A stretch of 64,000 bases of DNA, taken from Synechococcus sp. WH 7803 (GTDB lineage Bacteria > Cyanobacteriota > Cyanobacteriia > PCC-6307 > Cyanobiaceae). This document shows, piece after piece, positions 55,811 through 64,000 of this stretch; the first letter of the stretch is position 1; every line of letters starts with the position of its first letter. The notes under the pieces are model-generated. The model had not been told where the DNA came from and did not search any database. It saw only the letters and a program-made list of their open reading frames with translations. The position numbers were made by a program, and so were the translations under genes. The DNA is taken from NCBI GenBank assembly GCA_000063505.1, contig CT971583.1, forward strand, positions 310,001 to 374,000, written 5' to 3'.

Positions 55811-56835
55811 GCGCGTGGACCCACCGCCACATCCTCGATCTCTCCACCTTCTCCAGGGAGGATTACGCGGCTGTTCTGGAGCTGGCCCATCGCTTCAGCG
55901 CGATGCCCGTCACCGGCGCGCGTCGGCTGCCGGCGCTCCAGGGGCGGCTGGTAGCCACACTCTTCTTTGAACCAAGCACCCGCACCCGCAGCAGCTTTGA
56001 GCTGGCAGCCAAGCGCTTGTCTGCCGACGTCTCCAGCTTCTCGCCCTCCAGCAGTTCGCTCAGCAAGGGAGAGTCCCTGCTCGATACAGCTCGCACCTAT
56101 GTGGCCATGGGCGCCGATGTGCTGGTGGTGCGCCACCGCTGCACAGGCGTGCCCAGGCAGTTGGCTGAAGCCCTCGAACGCACGGGTGAGCGCACCGTGG
56201 TGCTCAATGGCGGCGATGGCTTGCACAGCCATCCAAGCCAGGGGCTGCTCGATCTCTACACCCTGGCGCAGCATTTCAACCCCAGTCACCCGTTGCCGGA
56301 AGCCCTGCGCGGACGCCGCATTGTGATCGTGGGCGATGTTCTCCACTCCAGAGTGGCGCGCTCCAATCTCTGGGCCCTCACCGCCTGTGGCGCGGATGTG
56401 ATTCTCTGCGGTCCGCCAAGCCTTGTTCCTGAGGCCTTTGCGCAGTTCGTAGCCCAGCCGCCGCCTGGACAAGCCTCAGACCCCGTTGCTGATCGGGGCG
56501 CATTGACCGTGGTGCGCAATCTTGATGATGCGCTGGCCGGAGCCGATGCGGTGATGACCCTGCGTTTGCAGAAGGAGCGCATGCGTCAGCACATGCTCAC
56601 CAGCTTGGATCGCTATCACCGCGACTTTGGGCTCAGCCATGAGCGACTGCAGGTCTGCCAGGTTCCCATTCCTGTGCTCCACCCTGGCCCGGTGAACCGG
56701 GGTGTGGAGATGAGCGGTGCCCTTCTCGATGATCTGAGCGCCAATCGTGTGGAGGATCAGGTGCGCAATGGCATCCCGATCCGGATGGCACTGCTTTATT
56801 TAATGGCGGCTGCGGAGTCTCCGCTTTCGCTCTGA
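55807..56835 (+). CDS. pyrB: Aspartate carbamoyltransferase catalytic subunit
   Basis: A 342-residue enzyme of pyrimidine synthesis. The carbamoyl-phosphate loop is [20 protein letters not shown], the [12 protein letters not shown] and [13 protein letters not shown] loops follow. The start is TTG 55807, overlapping the stop codon of mpg, so translation is coupled. No pyrI is adjacent. The gene end overlaps the NDH-2 gene by 40 bases on the opposite strand. Confidence 0.96.
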   Translation: MSAWTHRHILDLSTFSREDYAAVLELAHRFSAMPVTGARRLPALQGRLVATLFFEPSTRTRSSFELAAKRLSADVSSFSPSSSSLSKGESLLDTARTYVAMGADVLVVRHRCTGVPRQLAEALERTGERTVVLNGGDGLHSHPSQGLLDLYTLAQHFNPSHPLPEALRGRRIVIVGDVLHSRVARSNLWALTACGADVILCGPPSLVPEAFAQFVAQPPPGQASDPVADRGALTVVRNLDDALAGADAVMTLRLQKERMRQHMLTSLDRYHRDFGLSHERLQVCQVPIPVLHPGPVNRGVEMSGALLDDLSANRVEDQVRNGIPIRMALLYLMAAAESPLSL

Positions 56836-58289
56836 GTGGGGAGCCCGGACACCTGGTTGGAGTAGTAATCCATCGCGGCCCGTAGGGCAGCTCCGGGTTC
56901 GGCGATCGAGGGGCCAGAGCCAGGCTGCATTGGGAATGCAGCATCTGGGGCATCCAGTCCCATGTGTTGACTGGGCATCCCCGTGAGCAGCATCGATGCT
57001 CTCGACTGCGACACCACTGCAAAGATCCATTTGATCAGCAGGGTGTAGCGGTTTTCCCGATCGGGCATGAAGGCGAGGTGGGCGGCAGCCCAGAGCAGCC
57101 AACCGATGCCACCCTTGAACTTGAAACCACGCAGATCGGCTACCGCGTCAACCCGGTCGAGCACGGCCATGCTGCCGAAGTCAAACCAGCTGAATGTTGG
57201 ACGCGATTGTCCGCCCACCATGGCGGCAATGTCTTTGCCAACGAAACCGCCGGCCTGGGTGGCGGGACCCGCCATCCCCGGCAGGGGGTTGCCGTCTTTG
57301 GTGTGCTTGTACGAGCAGAGATCGCCCACCACACGGATTTCCGGGTGGCCTTGCACCGAGAAGTCCGGTTCCACGATCACCCGTCCGCTCCGGTCGGTTT
57401 CGCAGCCGATGGCGTCGGCCAGCTTTTTGCCAAGATGGGAGGGGCGTACACCAGCTGTCCAGATCACGGTGGCGGCCTGAAGTCGTTGGTCTCCATCGGG
57501 AGTGCCCACGGTCACTTCGCCGGGCTGCATCGTCTGCACCCGACCCTTGAAGAGCATTTCCACGCCGAGGGCCTCAAGGGTTTCCTGGGCTGCTTGAGAC
57601 AGCGCTTCCGGCATCGCCCGCAGCACACGGTCGCCGGGATCCACCAGAACGATTCTCGTATCAGCCGGATTGAGCTGGCGGAACTCACGGCGCATGGCAT
57701 TGCGCATCAGTTCTGAGGTGGCTCCTGCCATTTCGCAGCCCGTGGGGCCGCCGCCCACGATCACAACGGTTTGCAGGAAGCGACGCGCTTCCGGGTCAGG
57801 GGTCTGCTCCGCCTGCTCCATCGCCATCAACAGGCGCCGGCGGATCTCTTCAGCGTGTTCGAGGATCTTCATCGGTGGCGCAAAGGTGCGCCAGTTTTCA
57901 TGGCCGAAGAACGTGCTGCCTGAACCGGTGGCCAGAACGAGATAGTCGTAGCCGTAGCCCTTGCCGTTGAAAACGATCTGCTTGCCTTCAGGGTTGATCT
58001 GGGTCACTTCACCCAGCAGCACCTGCACATTGCGCTGCCGTCCCACAAGCTGCCGCAGGGGTGTGGCCACATCCCCTCGGGACACCAAGCCGGTGGCCAC
58101 CTGATACAGGAGCGGCTGAAACAGATTGAAGTTGCGTTTGTCGATCAGGCTGATTCGAACGTCGGCATTGGCCAGGGCTTTGCAGGCTCTGACGCCGGCG
58201 AAGCCGCCGCCAACGATCACCACGTGAGGAGCGTGGCGTAGGCGTTCTTCAGGGGGCTCCAGCTCGAGATAGAAACGCTCACCAGCCAT
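56796..58289 (-). CDS. ndb: Type-2 NADH dehydrogenase
   Basis: A protein of about 497 residues with two Rossmann folds: the FAD site [18 protein letters not shown] near residue 22 and the NAD site [16 protein letters not shown] near residue 167. The second FAD motif is near [18 protein letters not shown]-2 passes electrons from NADH to plastoquinone without pumping protons and adjusts redox balance. ATG 58289 is preferred; the frame is open to 58361. The 3' end overlaps pyrB by 40 bases. The C-terminal 60 residues look flexible. Confidence 0.93.
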   Translation of the reverse strand: MAGERFYLELEPPEERLRHAPHVVIVGGGFAGVRACKALANADVRISLIDKRNFNLFQPLLYQVATGLVSRGDVATPLRQLVGRQRNVQVLLGEVTQINPEGKQIVFNGKGYGYDYLVLATGSGSTFFGHENWRTFAPPMKILEHAEEIRRRLLMAMEQAEQTPDPEARRFLQTVVIVGGGPTGCEMAGATSELMRNAMRREFRQLNPADTRIVLVDPGDRVLRAMPEALSQAAQETLEALGVEMLFKGRVQTMQPGEVTVGTPDGDQRLQAATVIWTAGVRPSHLGKKLADAIGCETDRSGRVIVEPDFSVQGHPEIRVVGDLCSYKHTKDGNPLPGMAGPATQAGGFVGKDIAAMVGGQSRPTFSWFDFGSMAVLDRVDAVADLRGFKFKGGIGWLLWAAAHLAFMPDRENRYTLLIKWIFAVVSQSRASMLLTGMPSQHMGLDAPDAAFPMQPGSGPSIAEPGAALRAAMDYYSNQVSGLPTQSESGDSAAAIK

Positions 58290-58384
58290 GGCCAGAACTT
58301 CAGCAGATCTATCCGTAGGGTATGGATTGAACGTGGTTTTGTCCGTGCGCTGCGGCGCCAATCAGGTCGGTGCCAATCAGGGCG

Positions 58385-58726
58385 TCAGAGCAGCTTGAAT
58401 CCCTCGAGCAGAAGGCCGTAAAGAAGGCCGATCCGAACCATGTCGAGAAGCTGTCGGCCCAGATGCGTCTGATGATCCCGGGCCCAGTGACGCCTCACGC
58501 GCACCATCACTTCCAGCACGCCCACACTCAGCATCGCTGCCAGGGGATCCATCAAATTCAGGGATCCGGAGATTGCGGCGATTCCATTCCCCAACATGAA
58601 GCTTCCCGTTAGCGCGATCAGGAGCAGGGAGATGCGGCGCCATGGATTGGTCGCCCAATGATCGAGGCGGGTTGAAGCTTCACCAAGACTGCGTTGAAGC
58701 CTGGTCGACTGAAGACGGGCGGTCAT
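58385..58726 (-). CDS. ycf20: Ycf20-like protein (DUF565)
   Basis: A 113-residue protein of the Ycf20/DUF565 family found in cyanobacteria, algae and plants. Three hydrophobic stretches occur (about 30-52, 60-76 and 95-112), preceded by the conserved NPWRRISLLLIALTGSFMLG block. In plants and algae Ycf20 proteins affect non-photochemical quenching, so a thylakoid role is plausible. It is upstream of NDH-2 on the same strand. Confidence 0.85.
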   Translation of the reverse strand: MTARLQSTRLQRSLGEASTRLDHWATNPWRRISLLLIALTGSFMLGNGIAAISGSLNLMDPLAAMLSVGVLEVMVRVRRHWARDHQTHLGRQLLDMVRIGLLYGLLLEGFKLL

Positions 58727-58807
58727 GAGGGCAGCCGCTCAGGGAAGAGGCAGGGAGGTGCACCGGTGATCCCCATCACCCGACCCAGACCCTGCCGACC
58801 TTTGTAT

Positions 58808-58827
58808 ACACCATTTGTGGTGTTTTT
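58808..58827 (+). terminator. Plus-strand terminator-like hairpin
   Basis: ACACCA pairs with TGGTGT around TTTG and is followed by TTTT. It looks like an intrinsic terminator for a rightward transcript, although no plus-strand gene ends nearby; pyrB ended about 2 kb earlier. Confidence 0.45.
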
Positions 58828-58861
58828 GCCTTTATCAGGCGCTACATCTTGGACTTCTAAG

Positions 58862-58886
58862 AAAAAAGCCCAGGCTCAGCCCGGGC
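58862..58886 (-). terminator. Rho-independent terminator of the 67-residue gene
   Basis: On the minus strand GCCCGGG pairs with CCTGGGC (one G-T pair) around a five-base loop and is followed by a run of six T. It lies about 60 bases after the stop of the 58950-59153 gene and ends the small-gene transcript. Confidence 0.88.
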
Positions 58887-58949
58887 CGGATGATGGGGAC
58901 TGGCGAAGGAAAGCTTGAACTTCACCACTTGGCAAGTGGCTGTTTGAAA

Positions 58950-59153
58950 TCAGTCGGATTCAGCCTTGGCCTTGCGAGAGCTCTTGCCCTCGAGAAGTTC
59001 GAGCAGGGCTTCCATCTGTGCCATCACGCCACGCACTTCGCCTGCCTCCGGGAGAAGGCCGTCTTCCATGACACCTTGGTGCATCTCCCGCAGTTCTTGG
59101 CGGATGTAGCGCAGGTGACTCACAACCTGTTCTCGTTTTGACTGAGACATCAA
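58950..59153 (-). CDS. Small conserved helical protein (67 residues)
   Basis: A 67-residue hydrophilic protein, MMSQSKREQVVSHLRYIRQE followed by two amphipathic helices and a Lys-rich tail (KSSRKAKAESD). It has neighbours' base composition and its own terminator at 58862-58886, which supports it as a gene. No family could be named. Two adjacent ATG codons make the start ambiguous by one residue. Confidence 0.7.
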   Translation of the reverse strand: MMSQSKREQVVSHLRYIRQELREMHQGVMEDGLLPEAGEVRGVMAQMEALLELLEGKSSRKAKAESD

Positions 59154-59215
59154 CCAAGGGCCTTTCAGCTTCTCTTTTACCTCATGGCCCGCAGCTGCCG
59201 ATCAATGGGCCTGGG

Positions 59216-59365
59216 TCAGCGGCGTGCCAGACCGCCGGCCATGAGGATCAAGACGTAGGTGAGTAAGGCTGATGGCCGCACAGGAATCGACGCCATCACA
59301 GCGCATCCCAGCAGCGTCAGCAGAAGCGGTCGCCAGCTTCTGCGGGTGATGCCAAACGTGGTCAT
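59216..59365 (-). CDS. 49-residue membrane protein, coupled to PCP_red gene
   Basis: A 49-residue frame starting MTTFGITRRSWRPLLLTLLG with two hydrophobic stretches (about 13-28 and 33-46) and a short basic end. Its ATG overlaps the stop of the PCP_red mini-gene by four bases (ATGA), so it is translated from the same mRNA. Its function is unknown. It is too short for normal gene callers but the coupling makes it likely real. Confidence 0.6.
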   Translation of the reverse strand: MTTFGITRRSWRPLLLTLLGCAVMASIPVRPSALLTYVLILMAGGLARR

Positions 59366-59529
59366 GACGAGCGGCGTGAAAATTTGGCGCGTGCCTCTTG
59401 GTAGAAGGCCTCGTCGATCAGATTTCGGCTGAGTTCTGTTGCTAGCGCCTCAATTTTGCGACGCACAGCTGGACGAACAAAGAAAGGAACTTCGCGAAGC
59501 GCTTGTTCGGCTTCGGCCGTCCAATCCAT
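59362..59529 (-). CDS. PCP_red-domain mini-protein
   Basis: A 55-residue protein. The stretch MDWTAEAEQALREVPFFVRP and its continuation AVRRKIEALA match the Pfam PCP_red domain, otherwise the C-terminal domain of the light-independent protochlorophyllide reductase subunit ChlB. Here the domain stands alone. Such free-standing copies are known in cyanobacteria, but the function is not. It is followed by a coupled 49-residue membrane protein and preceded by tRNA-Ala on the same strand. Confidence 0.8.
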   Translation of the reverse strand: MDWTAEAEQALREVPFFVRPAVRRKIEALATELSRNLIDEAFYQEARAKFSRRSS

Positions 59530-59550
59530 GTCCTCAGCGATGACTACGAA

Positions 59551-59623
59551 TGGAGGATAGGGGATTCGAACCCCTGACCTCTGCGGTGCGATCGCAGCGC
59601 TCTACCAACTGAGCTAACCCCCC
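59551..59623 (-). tRNA. tRNA-Ala(CGC)
   Basis: On the minus strand the acceptor stem GGGGGGT pairs with ATCCTCC (with two G-U pairs). The anticodon arm is CTGCG-ATCGCAC-CGCAG with anticodon CGC, and the T arm is AGGGG-TTCGAAT-CCCCT. CCA is not encoded. It reads GCG codons, which are frequent in this GC-rich genome. Confidence 0.96.
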
Positions 59624-59669
59624 GTGCCTGAAACCTAGCGTCTGTGTTTTGTGCAAGAGGCCAGGCACA

Positions 59670-59897
59670 ATGAAGCGAGCGTCCACGCTCTGCATGCCGA
59701 TTACGCCGGAGCGTCTGGCTTCCTTCGATGAAGCGTCGGTGGCTTCCCTGGCCCGACGCCTGGAAGACGACGACTACCCCACCCCGTTTGCGGGTCTGAG
59801 CGACTGGCACTTGTTGCGTGCTCTCGCGATCCATCGCCCCGAGCTCACGCGCCCGTACGTCCACCTGATCGATCAGGAACCCTTCGACGAGGACTGA
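59670..59897 (+). CDS. DUF2555 family protein
   Basis: A 75-residue protein of the cyanobacterial DUF2555 family: EASVASLARRLEDDDYPTPF near residue 18, LSDWHLLRALAIHRPELTRP after it and an acidic end. It is soluble. ATG 59670 is listed; ATG 59694 (MPITPERL) is an alternative. Its stop is followed three bases later by coaBC, so they are probably co-transcribed. No function is known. Confidence 0.87.
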   Translation: MKRASTLCMPITPERLASFDEASVASLARRLEDDDYPTPFAGLSDWHLLRALAIHRPELTRPYVHLIDQEPFDED

Positions 59898-59900
59898 TCC

Positions 59901-61157
59901 ATGGCCGGGCTGCTGCAAGGACAGCGGGTGATTGTTGCGGCCTGCGGAAGCATTGCGGCTGTGAAGACTCCACTGTTGGTCAGCGCGCTGATCAAGGAGG
60001 GGGCGCAGGTCCGCTGTGTGGTCACCAGCAGCGGTTCTCAACTGGTGAGTCCTGTCGCACTGGCGTGTCTCAGTCGCAATCCCTGCCTTCAGGACGCTGA
60101 CCAATGGGATCCCTCTCGCCCACGGCCTCTGCACATCGAGCTCGCGGAATGGGCAGACCTGCTGATTGTGGCGCCCCTCAGCGCAAGCTCTCTGGCGCGA
60201 TGGGTGCACGGTGATGGCCAGGGACTGCTGGCCAGCCTTCTGTTGGCCTGCGAGTGCCCGGTTCTGGCCGCAAGCGCCATGAACACGGCCATGTGGCAAC
60301 ACCCGGCCGTTCAGCGCAATTGGAGCAGGCTCCACGACGATCCCCGGGTGCTGCCTCTGGCTCCGCAGGCTGGACTGCTGGCCTGTGACCGCGTCGGCAC
60401 CGGCCGGATGGCGGATCCGGAGTGCATCGTGCTGGCTGCAGCCAGCACGATGCTGCAGGCTGACAGCGAGGGGAAGCTGCGTTCCGATTGGCGCGGCAAG
60501 CGCGTGCTGGTCAGCGCTGGGCCCACCCGGGAACCGTTGGATTCAGTGCGTCTGATCAGCAACCGCAGCAGCGGGCGCATGGGCGTTCTTCTCGCCCAGG
60601 CGGCACGCTTCCGCGGTGCGGACGTGGATCTGGTGCATGGTCCGCTGACTGTTCCAGACGCCTGGTTGGAGGGCTTGCACTGTCTGCCGGCGTTCAGTAG
60701 CGCCGCCATGGAGGTCTGCCTGTTGGAGCGTCAATCCCGCGCTGATGCTGTGTTGATGTGCGCAGCCGTTGCGGATGTGCGGCGCGAGCGCTCAGACAAC
60801 TCCTCCAAGCTTCCCAAGGGCGAACTCATGGAGACGATGGCCCAGGGCTGGGAGCAGGTGCCGGATCTGCTGCAGTCGCTGGGGGCGCGACGTTCTTCCC
60901 AGCAGCATTTGCTTGGTTTCGCTGCCTTGGCGGGAGACGATGAAACGCTGCTCCGGCGCGGTCGTGAGAAGCTCCAGGCCAAAGGCTGTGACCTGTTGAT
61001 GGTCAATCCGGTAGATCGCCCCGATCAGGGCCTTGACAGCGACCTGAACGGTGGATGGCTTCTCGGTCCAGGTGAACGCGAGGAGGCCATTCCCGCTGTG
61101 CACAAGCTCGCTCTGGCGCACGATCTGTTGGATCGGCTCAGCCAGCTTGGCGATTAA
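59901..61157 (+). CDS. coaBC: Phosphopantothenoylcysteine decarboxylase / phosphopantothenate-cysteine ligase
   Basis: A 418-residue bifunctional coenzyme A enzyme. The N-terminal flavodoxin-like decarboxylase shows ACGSIAAVKTPLLVSALI, the active-site His in RPLHIELAEWADLLIVAPLS, and the ASAMNTAMWQHPAVQRN motif. The C-terminal ligase contains VLVSAGPTREPLDSVRLISN and NRSSGRMG. It overlaps the convergent 101-residue gene by 4 bases. Length is standard. Confidence 0.96.
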   Translation: MAGLLQGQRVIVAACGSIAAVKTPLLVSALIKEGAQVRCVVTSSGSQLVSPVALACLSRNPCLQDADQWDPSRPRPLHIELAEWADLLIVAPLSASSLARWVHGDGQGLLASLLLACECPVLAASAMNTAMWQHPAVQRNWSRLHDDPRVLPLAPQAGLLACDRVGTGRMADPECIVLAAASTMLQADSEGKLRSDWRGKRVLVSAGPTREPLDSVRLISNRSSGRMGVLLAQAARFRGADVDLVHGPLTVPDAWLEGLHCLPAFSSAAMEVCLLERQSRADAVLMCAAVADVRRERSDNSSKLPKGELMETMAQGWEQVPDLLQSLGARRSSQQHLLGFAALAGDDETLLRRGREKLQAKGCDLLMVNPVDRPDQGLDSDLNGGWLLGPGEREEAIPAVHKLALAHDLLDRLSQLGD

Positions 61158-61438
61158 GCCGCCATGTCTGCAGGTCCTTGATCGAGTAGGGCGATGAAGG
61201 TTTTCAGTTGCAAACGGGGGATATAAGGCCAGCCGCCACTGCGCTCGAGGGTTTGAAGAAAGCCAAACAACTGCTGACGGTCTTCCGGGAGGCTGTTGCG
61301 AAATGCTCCTTCTTGAACGTCGCGATGGAGCGCCTCAAGTTCCCTGAGAAAGAGGAGAAGGGCTTCAGGCTCATCGCGATGGTCGTCGGCGAGCACACGG
61401 AGCTGCTCCAGCAGGGGCTGTAGTTGAGCCTGAATCAT
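61154..61438 (-). CDS. Conserved hypothetical protein (94 residues)
   Basis: A soluble, helical protein, MIQAQLQPLLEQLRVLADDH at the start and FLQTLERSGGWPYIPRLQLK near the end. No family is recognised. ATG 61438 is used; the frame is open to 61459. It is convergent with coaBC (4-base overlap) and divergent from psbO. Codon use matches the neighbours. Confidence 0.7.
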   Translation of the reverse strand: MIQAQLQPLLEQLRVLADDHRDEPEALLLFLRELEALHRDVQEGAFRNSLPEDRQQLFGFLQTLERSGGWPYIPRLQLKTFIALLDQGPADMAA

Positions 61439-61576
61439 GGAATCTTCGTTGCCCTGCACGCCGAACGCTTCACGTTGTTGAGAGGTTGCGAACCTAACTG
61501 GAGTGGCTGATCAACTTCTGTAGGATCCGCCTCATCGGTGGACATTGTCACCACCCGGCCATTCGGCAACTCTCCC

Positions 61577-62398
61577 ATGCGCTTCCGTCCCCTGCTGGCC
61601 CTTGTGCTGGCTTTCTGTTTCACGGTTGTGACCGCCTGCAGTGGCGGTGCTCAAGCCGTTGATCGCTCCAATGTCACTTACGACGACATCCGCAATACCG
61701 GTAAAGCCAACGATTGCCCAACCCTTTCGGATTCGGCTCGAGGCTCCATCGATCTGACCGCGGGTGATGCCTATGAGCTCAGGGGGATCTGCATGCATCC
61801 CACCCAGGTCTTCATCAAGGGAGAGCCAGCCAACAAGCGCCAGGAAGCTCAGTTCGTGGAAGGCAAAATTCTCACTCGCTACACCTCAAGTCTTGATGAG
61901 GTTTACGGCACCCTCACCGTGGGCGAGGACAGCATCAGCTTCAAAGAAGAAGGCGGAATTGATTTCCAGCCGATCACCGTGCTGATCCCTGGTGGTGAGG
62001 AGTTTCCCTTCACGTTCTCCAGCAAGAACCTTGATGCCGTGGCCAACGGAGCGGCCATCACAACCAGCACCGACTTCGAAGGCACCTACCGCACACCCAG
62101 CTACCGCACGAGCAACTTCATCGATCCCAAGGGTCGCGCGCTCACCACGGGTGTCGACTACCCCCAAGGTCTGATCGGCCTCGGCGGCGACTACAAAGAG
62201 CTCGAGTCTGAGAACGTCAAGCGTTACATCGACGGTCAGGGCGTGATGAGTATGTCCATCACGAAGGTGGATCCTGAAACCGGTGAATTTGCTGGTGTGT
62301 TCTCAGCCATTCAGCCTTCGGACTCCGATATGGGTGGCCGTGAGATCGTTGACGTGAAGATCAACGGTGAGCTCTACGGACGGCTTGAAGAGGCTTGA
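61577..62398 (+). CDS. psbO: Photosystem II manganese-stabilising protein
   Basis: A 273-residue extrinsic lumenal subunit that stabilises the oxygen-evolving cluster. A signal segment (LLALVLAFCFTVVTACSGG) ends in a cysteine context that could be a lipobox, or be cleaved after AQA. The mature part begins near NVTYDDIRNTGKANDCPTL, with the first Cys of the conserved disulfide; the second is in LRGICMHP. FQPITVLIPGGEEFPF and GKGR-like GLIGLGGDYKELE blocks follow. ATG 61577 gives the signal peptide. A strong terminator follows. Confidence 0.96.
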   Translation: MRFRPLLALVLAFCFTVVTACSGGAQAVDRSNVTYDDIRNTGKANDCPTLSDSARGSIDLTAGDAYELRGICMHPTQVFIKGEPANKRQEAQFVEGKILTRYTSSLDEVYGTLTVGEDSISFKEEGGIDFQPITVLIPGGEEFPFTFSSKNLDAVANGAAITTSTDFEGTYRTPSYRTSNFIDPKGRALTTGVDYPQGLIGLGGDYKELESENVKRYIDGQGVMSMSITKVDPETGEFAGVFSAIQPSDSDMGGREIVDVKINGELYGRLEEA

Positions 62399-62431
62399 TC
62401 GCCGTAGCTTTCGGGCTCATTGATGCGTCAC

Positions 62432-62456
62432 AGGGGGCCTGGAGCCCCCTTTTTTT
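62432..62456 (+). terminator. Rho-independent terminator of psbO
   Basis: AGGGGGC pairs with GCCCCCT around a CTGGA loop and is followed by a T-tract to 62456. It lies 34 bases after the psbO stop. Confidence 0.95.
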
Positions 62457-62503
62457 GTGATCTGGGAGAATCGCCACGTCTCACGATCGAGCGAAGGCCC
62501 GTC

Positions 62504-63673
62504 ATGACCGCCAGCACCACCTCCACACAGCCCTCAGGCGTGATTGCTCCCTATGGAGGCACCCTTGTGAATCTGATGGTGGCTGAGGCTGATCGGGGCG
62601 CTGTGAAGGCCACGGCAACGACAAGTCTTGAATGCTCTGATCGCAACGCCTGTGATGTTGAGCTGCTGTGTGTCGGTGGCTTTTCACCCCTGCGGGGCTT
62701 CATGCATCAGGAGGACTACGACGCTGTTGTGGGTGGTCATCGCTTGGCTGCAGGCCAGCTCTTTGGTCTCCCGATCGTGATGGACACCGATCGGGATGAC
62801 ATCGAAGTCGGCAGCTCGGTTCTGCTCACCTACAAGGGGCAGGATCTCGCTGTCCTCCAGGTGGAAGCGAAGTGGGAGCCCGACAAGGTGGCCGAAGCGA
62901 AAGGTTGCTACGGCACCACCTCGATTGAGCACCCTGCCGTGCGCATGATCACCATGGAGCGCAAGCGCTTTTATCTGGGCGGCAGTCTTAAGGGTCTGGA
63001 ACTGCCCCAGCGTGTGTTCCCCTGCAAAACTCCAGCCGAGGTTCGTGCCGGACTCCCCGAAGGTGAGGACGTGGTCGCCTTCCAGTGCCGCAATCCCATC
63101 CACCGAGCTCACTACGAACTCTTCACCCGTGCCCTTCACGCTCAGAATGTGAGCGAGAACGCCGTGGTGTTGGTGCATCCCACCTGCGGGCCCACCCAAC
63201 AGGACGACATCCCAGGCGCCGTTCGTTTCCAGACGTATGAGCGTTTGGCCGCTGAAGTGAACAACGACCGCATCCGTTGGGCCTACCTCCCCTACGCCAT
63301 GCACATGGCTGGTCCCCGCGAGGCGCTGCAGCACATGATCATCCGCCGTAATTACGGCTGCACTCACTTCATCATCGGCCGCGACATGGCCGGCTGTAAG
63401 TCGTCCCTCACGGGAGACGATTTTTACGGCCCTTACGACGCTCAGAATTTCGCCAAAGAATGTGCGCCTGAGCTCACGATGGAGACCGTGCCTTCGCTCA
63501 ACCTCGTTTACACCGAAGAAGAGGGCTACGTCACCGCTGAACACGCCGAAGCGCGTGGCCTTCACGTGAAGAAGCTCAGCGGTACGCAGTTCCGCAAAAT
63601 GCTGCGTGGTGGCGAGGAAATCCCGGAATGGTTCGCATTCCGTAGCGTGGTTGAAGTGCTTCGAGCCTCCTGA
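62504..63673 (+). CDS. sat: Sulfate adenylyltransferase
   Basis: A 389-residue ATP sulfurylase of the monomeric/homo-oligomeric Sat type that activates sulfate to APS. The N-terminal PUA-like region is followed by the nucleotide site FQCRNPIHRAHYEL and the HFIIGRDMAGCK loop, with KKLSGTQFRKMLRGGEEIP close to the C-terminus. ATG 62504 is chosen; the frame is open to 62420 across the psbO terminator. It precedes ftsH by 45 bases. Confidence 0.97.
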   Translation: MTASTTSTQPSGVIAPYGGTLVNLMVAEADRGAVKATATTSLECSDRNACDVELLCVGGFSPLRGFMHQEDYDAVVGGHRLAAGQLFGLPIVMDTDRDDIEVGSSVLLTYKGQDLAVLQVEAKWEPDKVAEAKGCYGTTSIEHPAVRMITMERKRFYLGGSLKGLELPQRVFPCKTPAEVRAGLPEGEDVVAFQCRNPIHRAHYELFTRALHAQNVSENAVVLVHPTCGPTQQDDIPGAVRFQTYERLAAEVNNDRIRWAYLPYAMHMAGPREALQHMIIRRNYGCTHFIIGRDMAGCKSSLTGDDFYGPYDAQNFAKECAPELTMETVPSLNLVYTEEEGYVTAEHAEARGLHVKKLSGTQFRKMLRGGEEIPEWFAFRSVVEVLRAS

Positions 63674-63718
63674 GCTCTCAGGATCCCATTAACATTCCTT
63701 CACCCCAGGCAAAAAACC

Positions 63719-64000
63719 TTGAACAAGCGCTGGCGCAACGTAGGGCTGTACGTCCTTTTAGTGGTCGTGGTGATCGTGGTCGGAACGGCCTTCCTCGATC
63801 GTCCCGATCCCGCATCGACCGCTCAGAATCTCCGTTACAGCGATTTCGTTGAGCAGGTTCAGGAAGACCAGGTCAGTCGCGTTCTGCTGTCTCCCGATCG
63901 TGGAACCGCTTCGGTTGTGGCAACCGATGGCCGTCGTTCCGAAGTGAATCTGGCTCCGGATAAGGATCTGCTCAAGATGCTCACGGATCACAACGTGGAC
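63719..64000 (+). CDS. ftsH: Cell-division/quality-control protease FtsH (partial)
   Basis: The first 94 codons of an FtsH AAA+ zinc protease; the rest is beyond the window. The start is TTG 63719 (NKRWRNVGLYVLLVVVVIVV), with one membrane helix, a DPASTAQNLRYSDFVEQVQE lumenal/periplasmic segment and the FtsH extracellular domain beginning. In cyanobacteria FtsH degrades damaged D1 in photosystem II repair. Its position next to psbO and sat fits common picocyanobacterial order. Confidence 0.93.
   Translation, partial: MNKRWRNVGLYVLLVVVVIVVGTAFLDRPDPASTAQNLRYSDFVEQVQEDQVSRVLLSPDRGTASVVATDGRRSEVNLAPDKDLLKMLTDHNVD

Overview
The window looks like a stretch of core chromosome from a marine picocyanobacterium, most likely a high-GC marine Synechococcus (inference). 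The evidence is a dense set of cyanobacterial genes: photosystem II genes psbK, psbI, psbN, psbH and psbO, the carotenoid hydroxylase crtR, ntcA, type-2 NADH dehydrogenase, an IctB-family protein, the cyanobacterial outer-membrane LptD-like protein, Ycf20, and many small DUF families largely confined to cyanobacteria (DUF3155, DUF4079, DUF1997, DUF3181, DUF3146, DUF3084, DUF3177, DUF2555). Genes are tightly packed on both strands, and many convergent pairs overlap at their 3' ends.

Layout. 1-7.5 kb: a partial GH15/phosphorylase-kinase-like gene, a WecG/TagA glycosyltransferase, psbK, tgt, cobS, a soluble histidine kinase and DUF3155. 7.5-14.8 kb: an esterase, purH, two DUF genes, ispH, an ammonium transporter with two consensus NtcA boxes upstream, and sfsA. 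14.8-23.5 kb: murJ, three small conserved genes, tRNA-Arg(ACG), glyA, a WecA-like phosphotransferase, cinA and leuCD. 23.5-32.5 kb: a pentapeptide-repeat protein, the LptD-like protein, psbI, a GH38 alpha-mannosidase, psbN/psbH, tatA, pth, DUF3146 and a YqgF-like nuclease. 32.5-40.9 kb: DUF3084, ntcA with an autoregulatory-type promoter, rph, a CobO-like protein, dcd, thyX, a TxlA-type thioredoxin, and a lytic transglycosylase. 40.9-51.3 kb: glmM, then the compact operon FIST-trmB-ictB-sugar kinase, ileS, and tRNA-Leu(UAG). 51.3-58.7 kb: crtR, gatC, a creatininase-family gene, a 47-residue membrane protein, a queuosine-precursor transporter, an AT-rich islet carrying a Nif11-type peptide gene, mpg, pyrB, NDH-2 and ycf20. 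58.7-64 kb: very small genes including a PCP_red mini-protein, tRNA-Ala(CGC), coaBC, psbO, sat and the start of ftsH.

How the genes work together. Photosynthesis and its upkeep (psb genes, crtR, NDH-2, ftsH), nitrogen control (ntcA and its probable target amt), envelope building (glmM, murJ, slt, WecA-like, WecG-like, LptD-like), nucleotide synthesis (purH, pyrB, dcd, thyX) and tRNA modification or charging (tgt, yhhQ, trmB, ileS, gatC, pth, rph) dominate. The clearest foreign-looking segment is the AT-rich islet at about 54.43-55.15 kb. Its Nif11-type precursor has a double-glycine leader but no cysteine in the core, and the adjacent mpg gene appears to have lost its canonical start codon at the islet edge. 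No insertion sequence, integrase or CRISPR array was seen.
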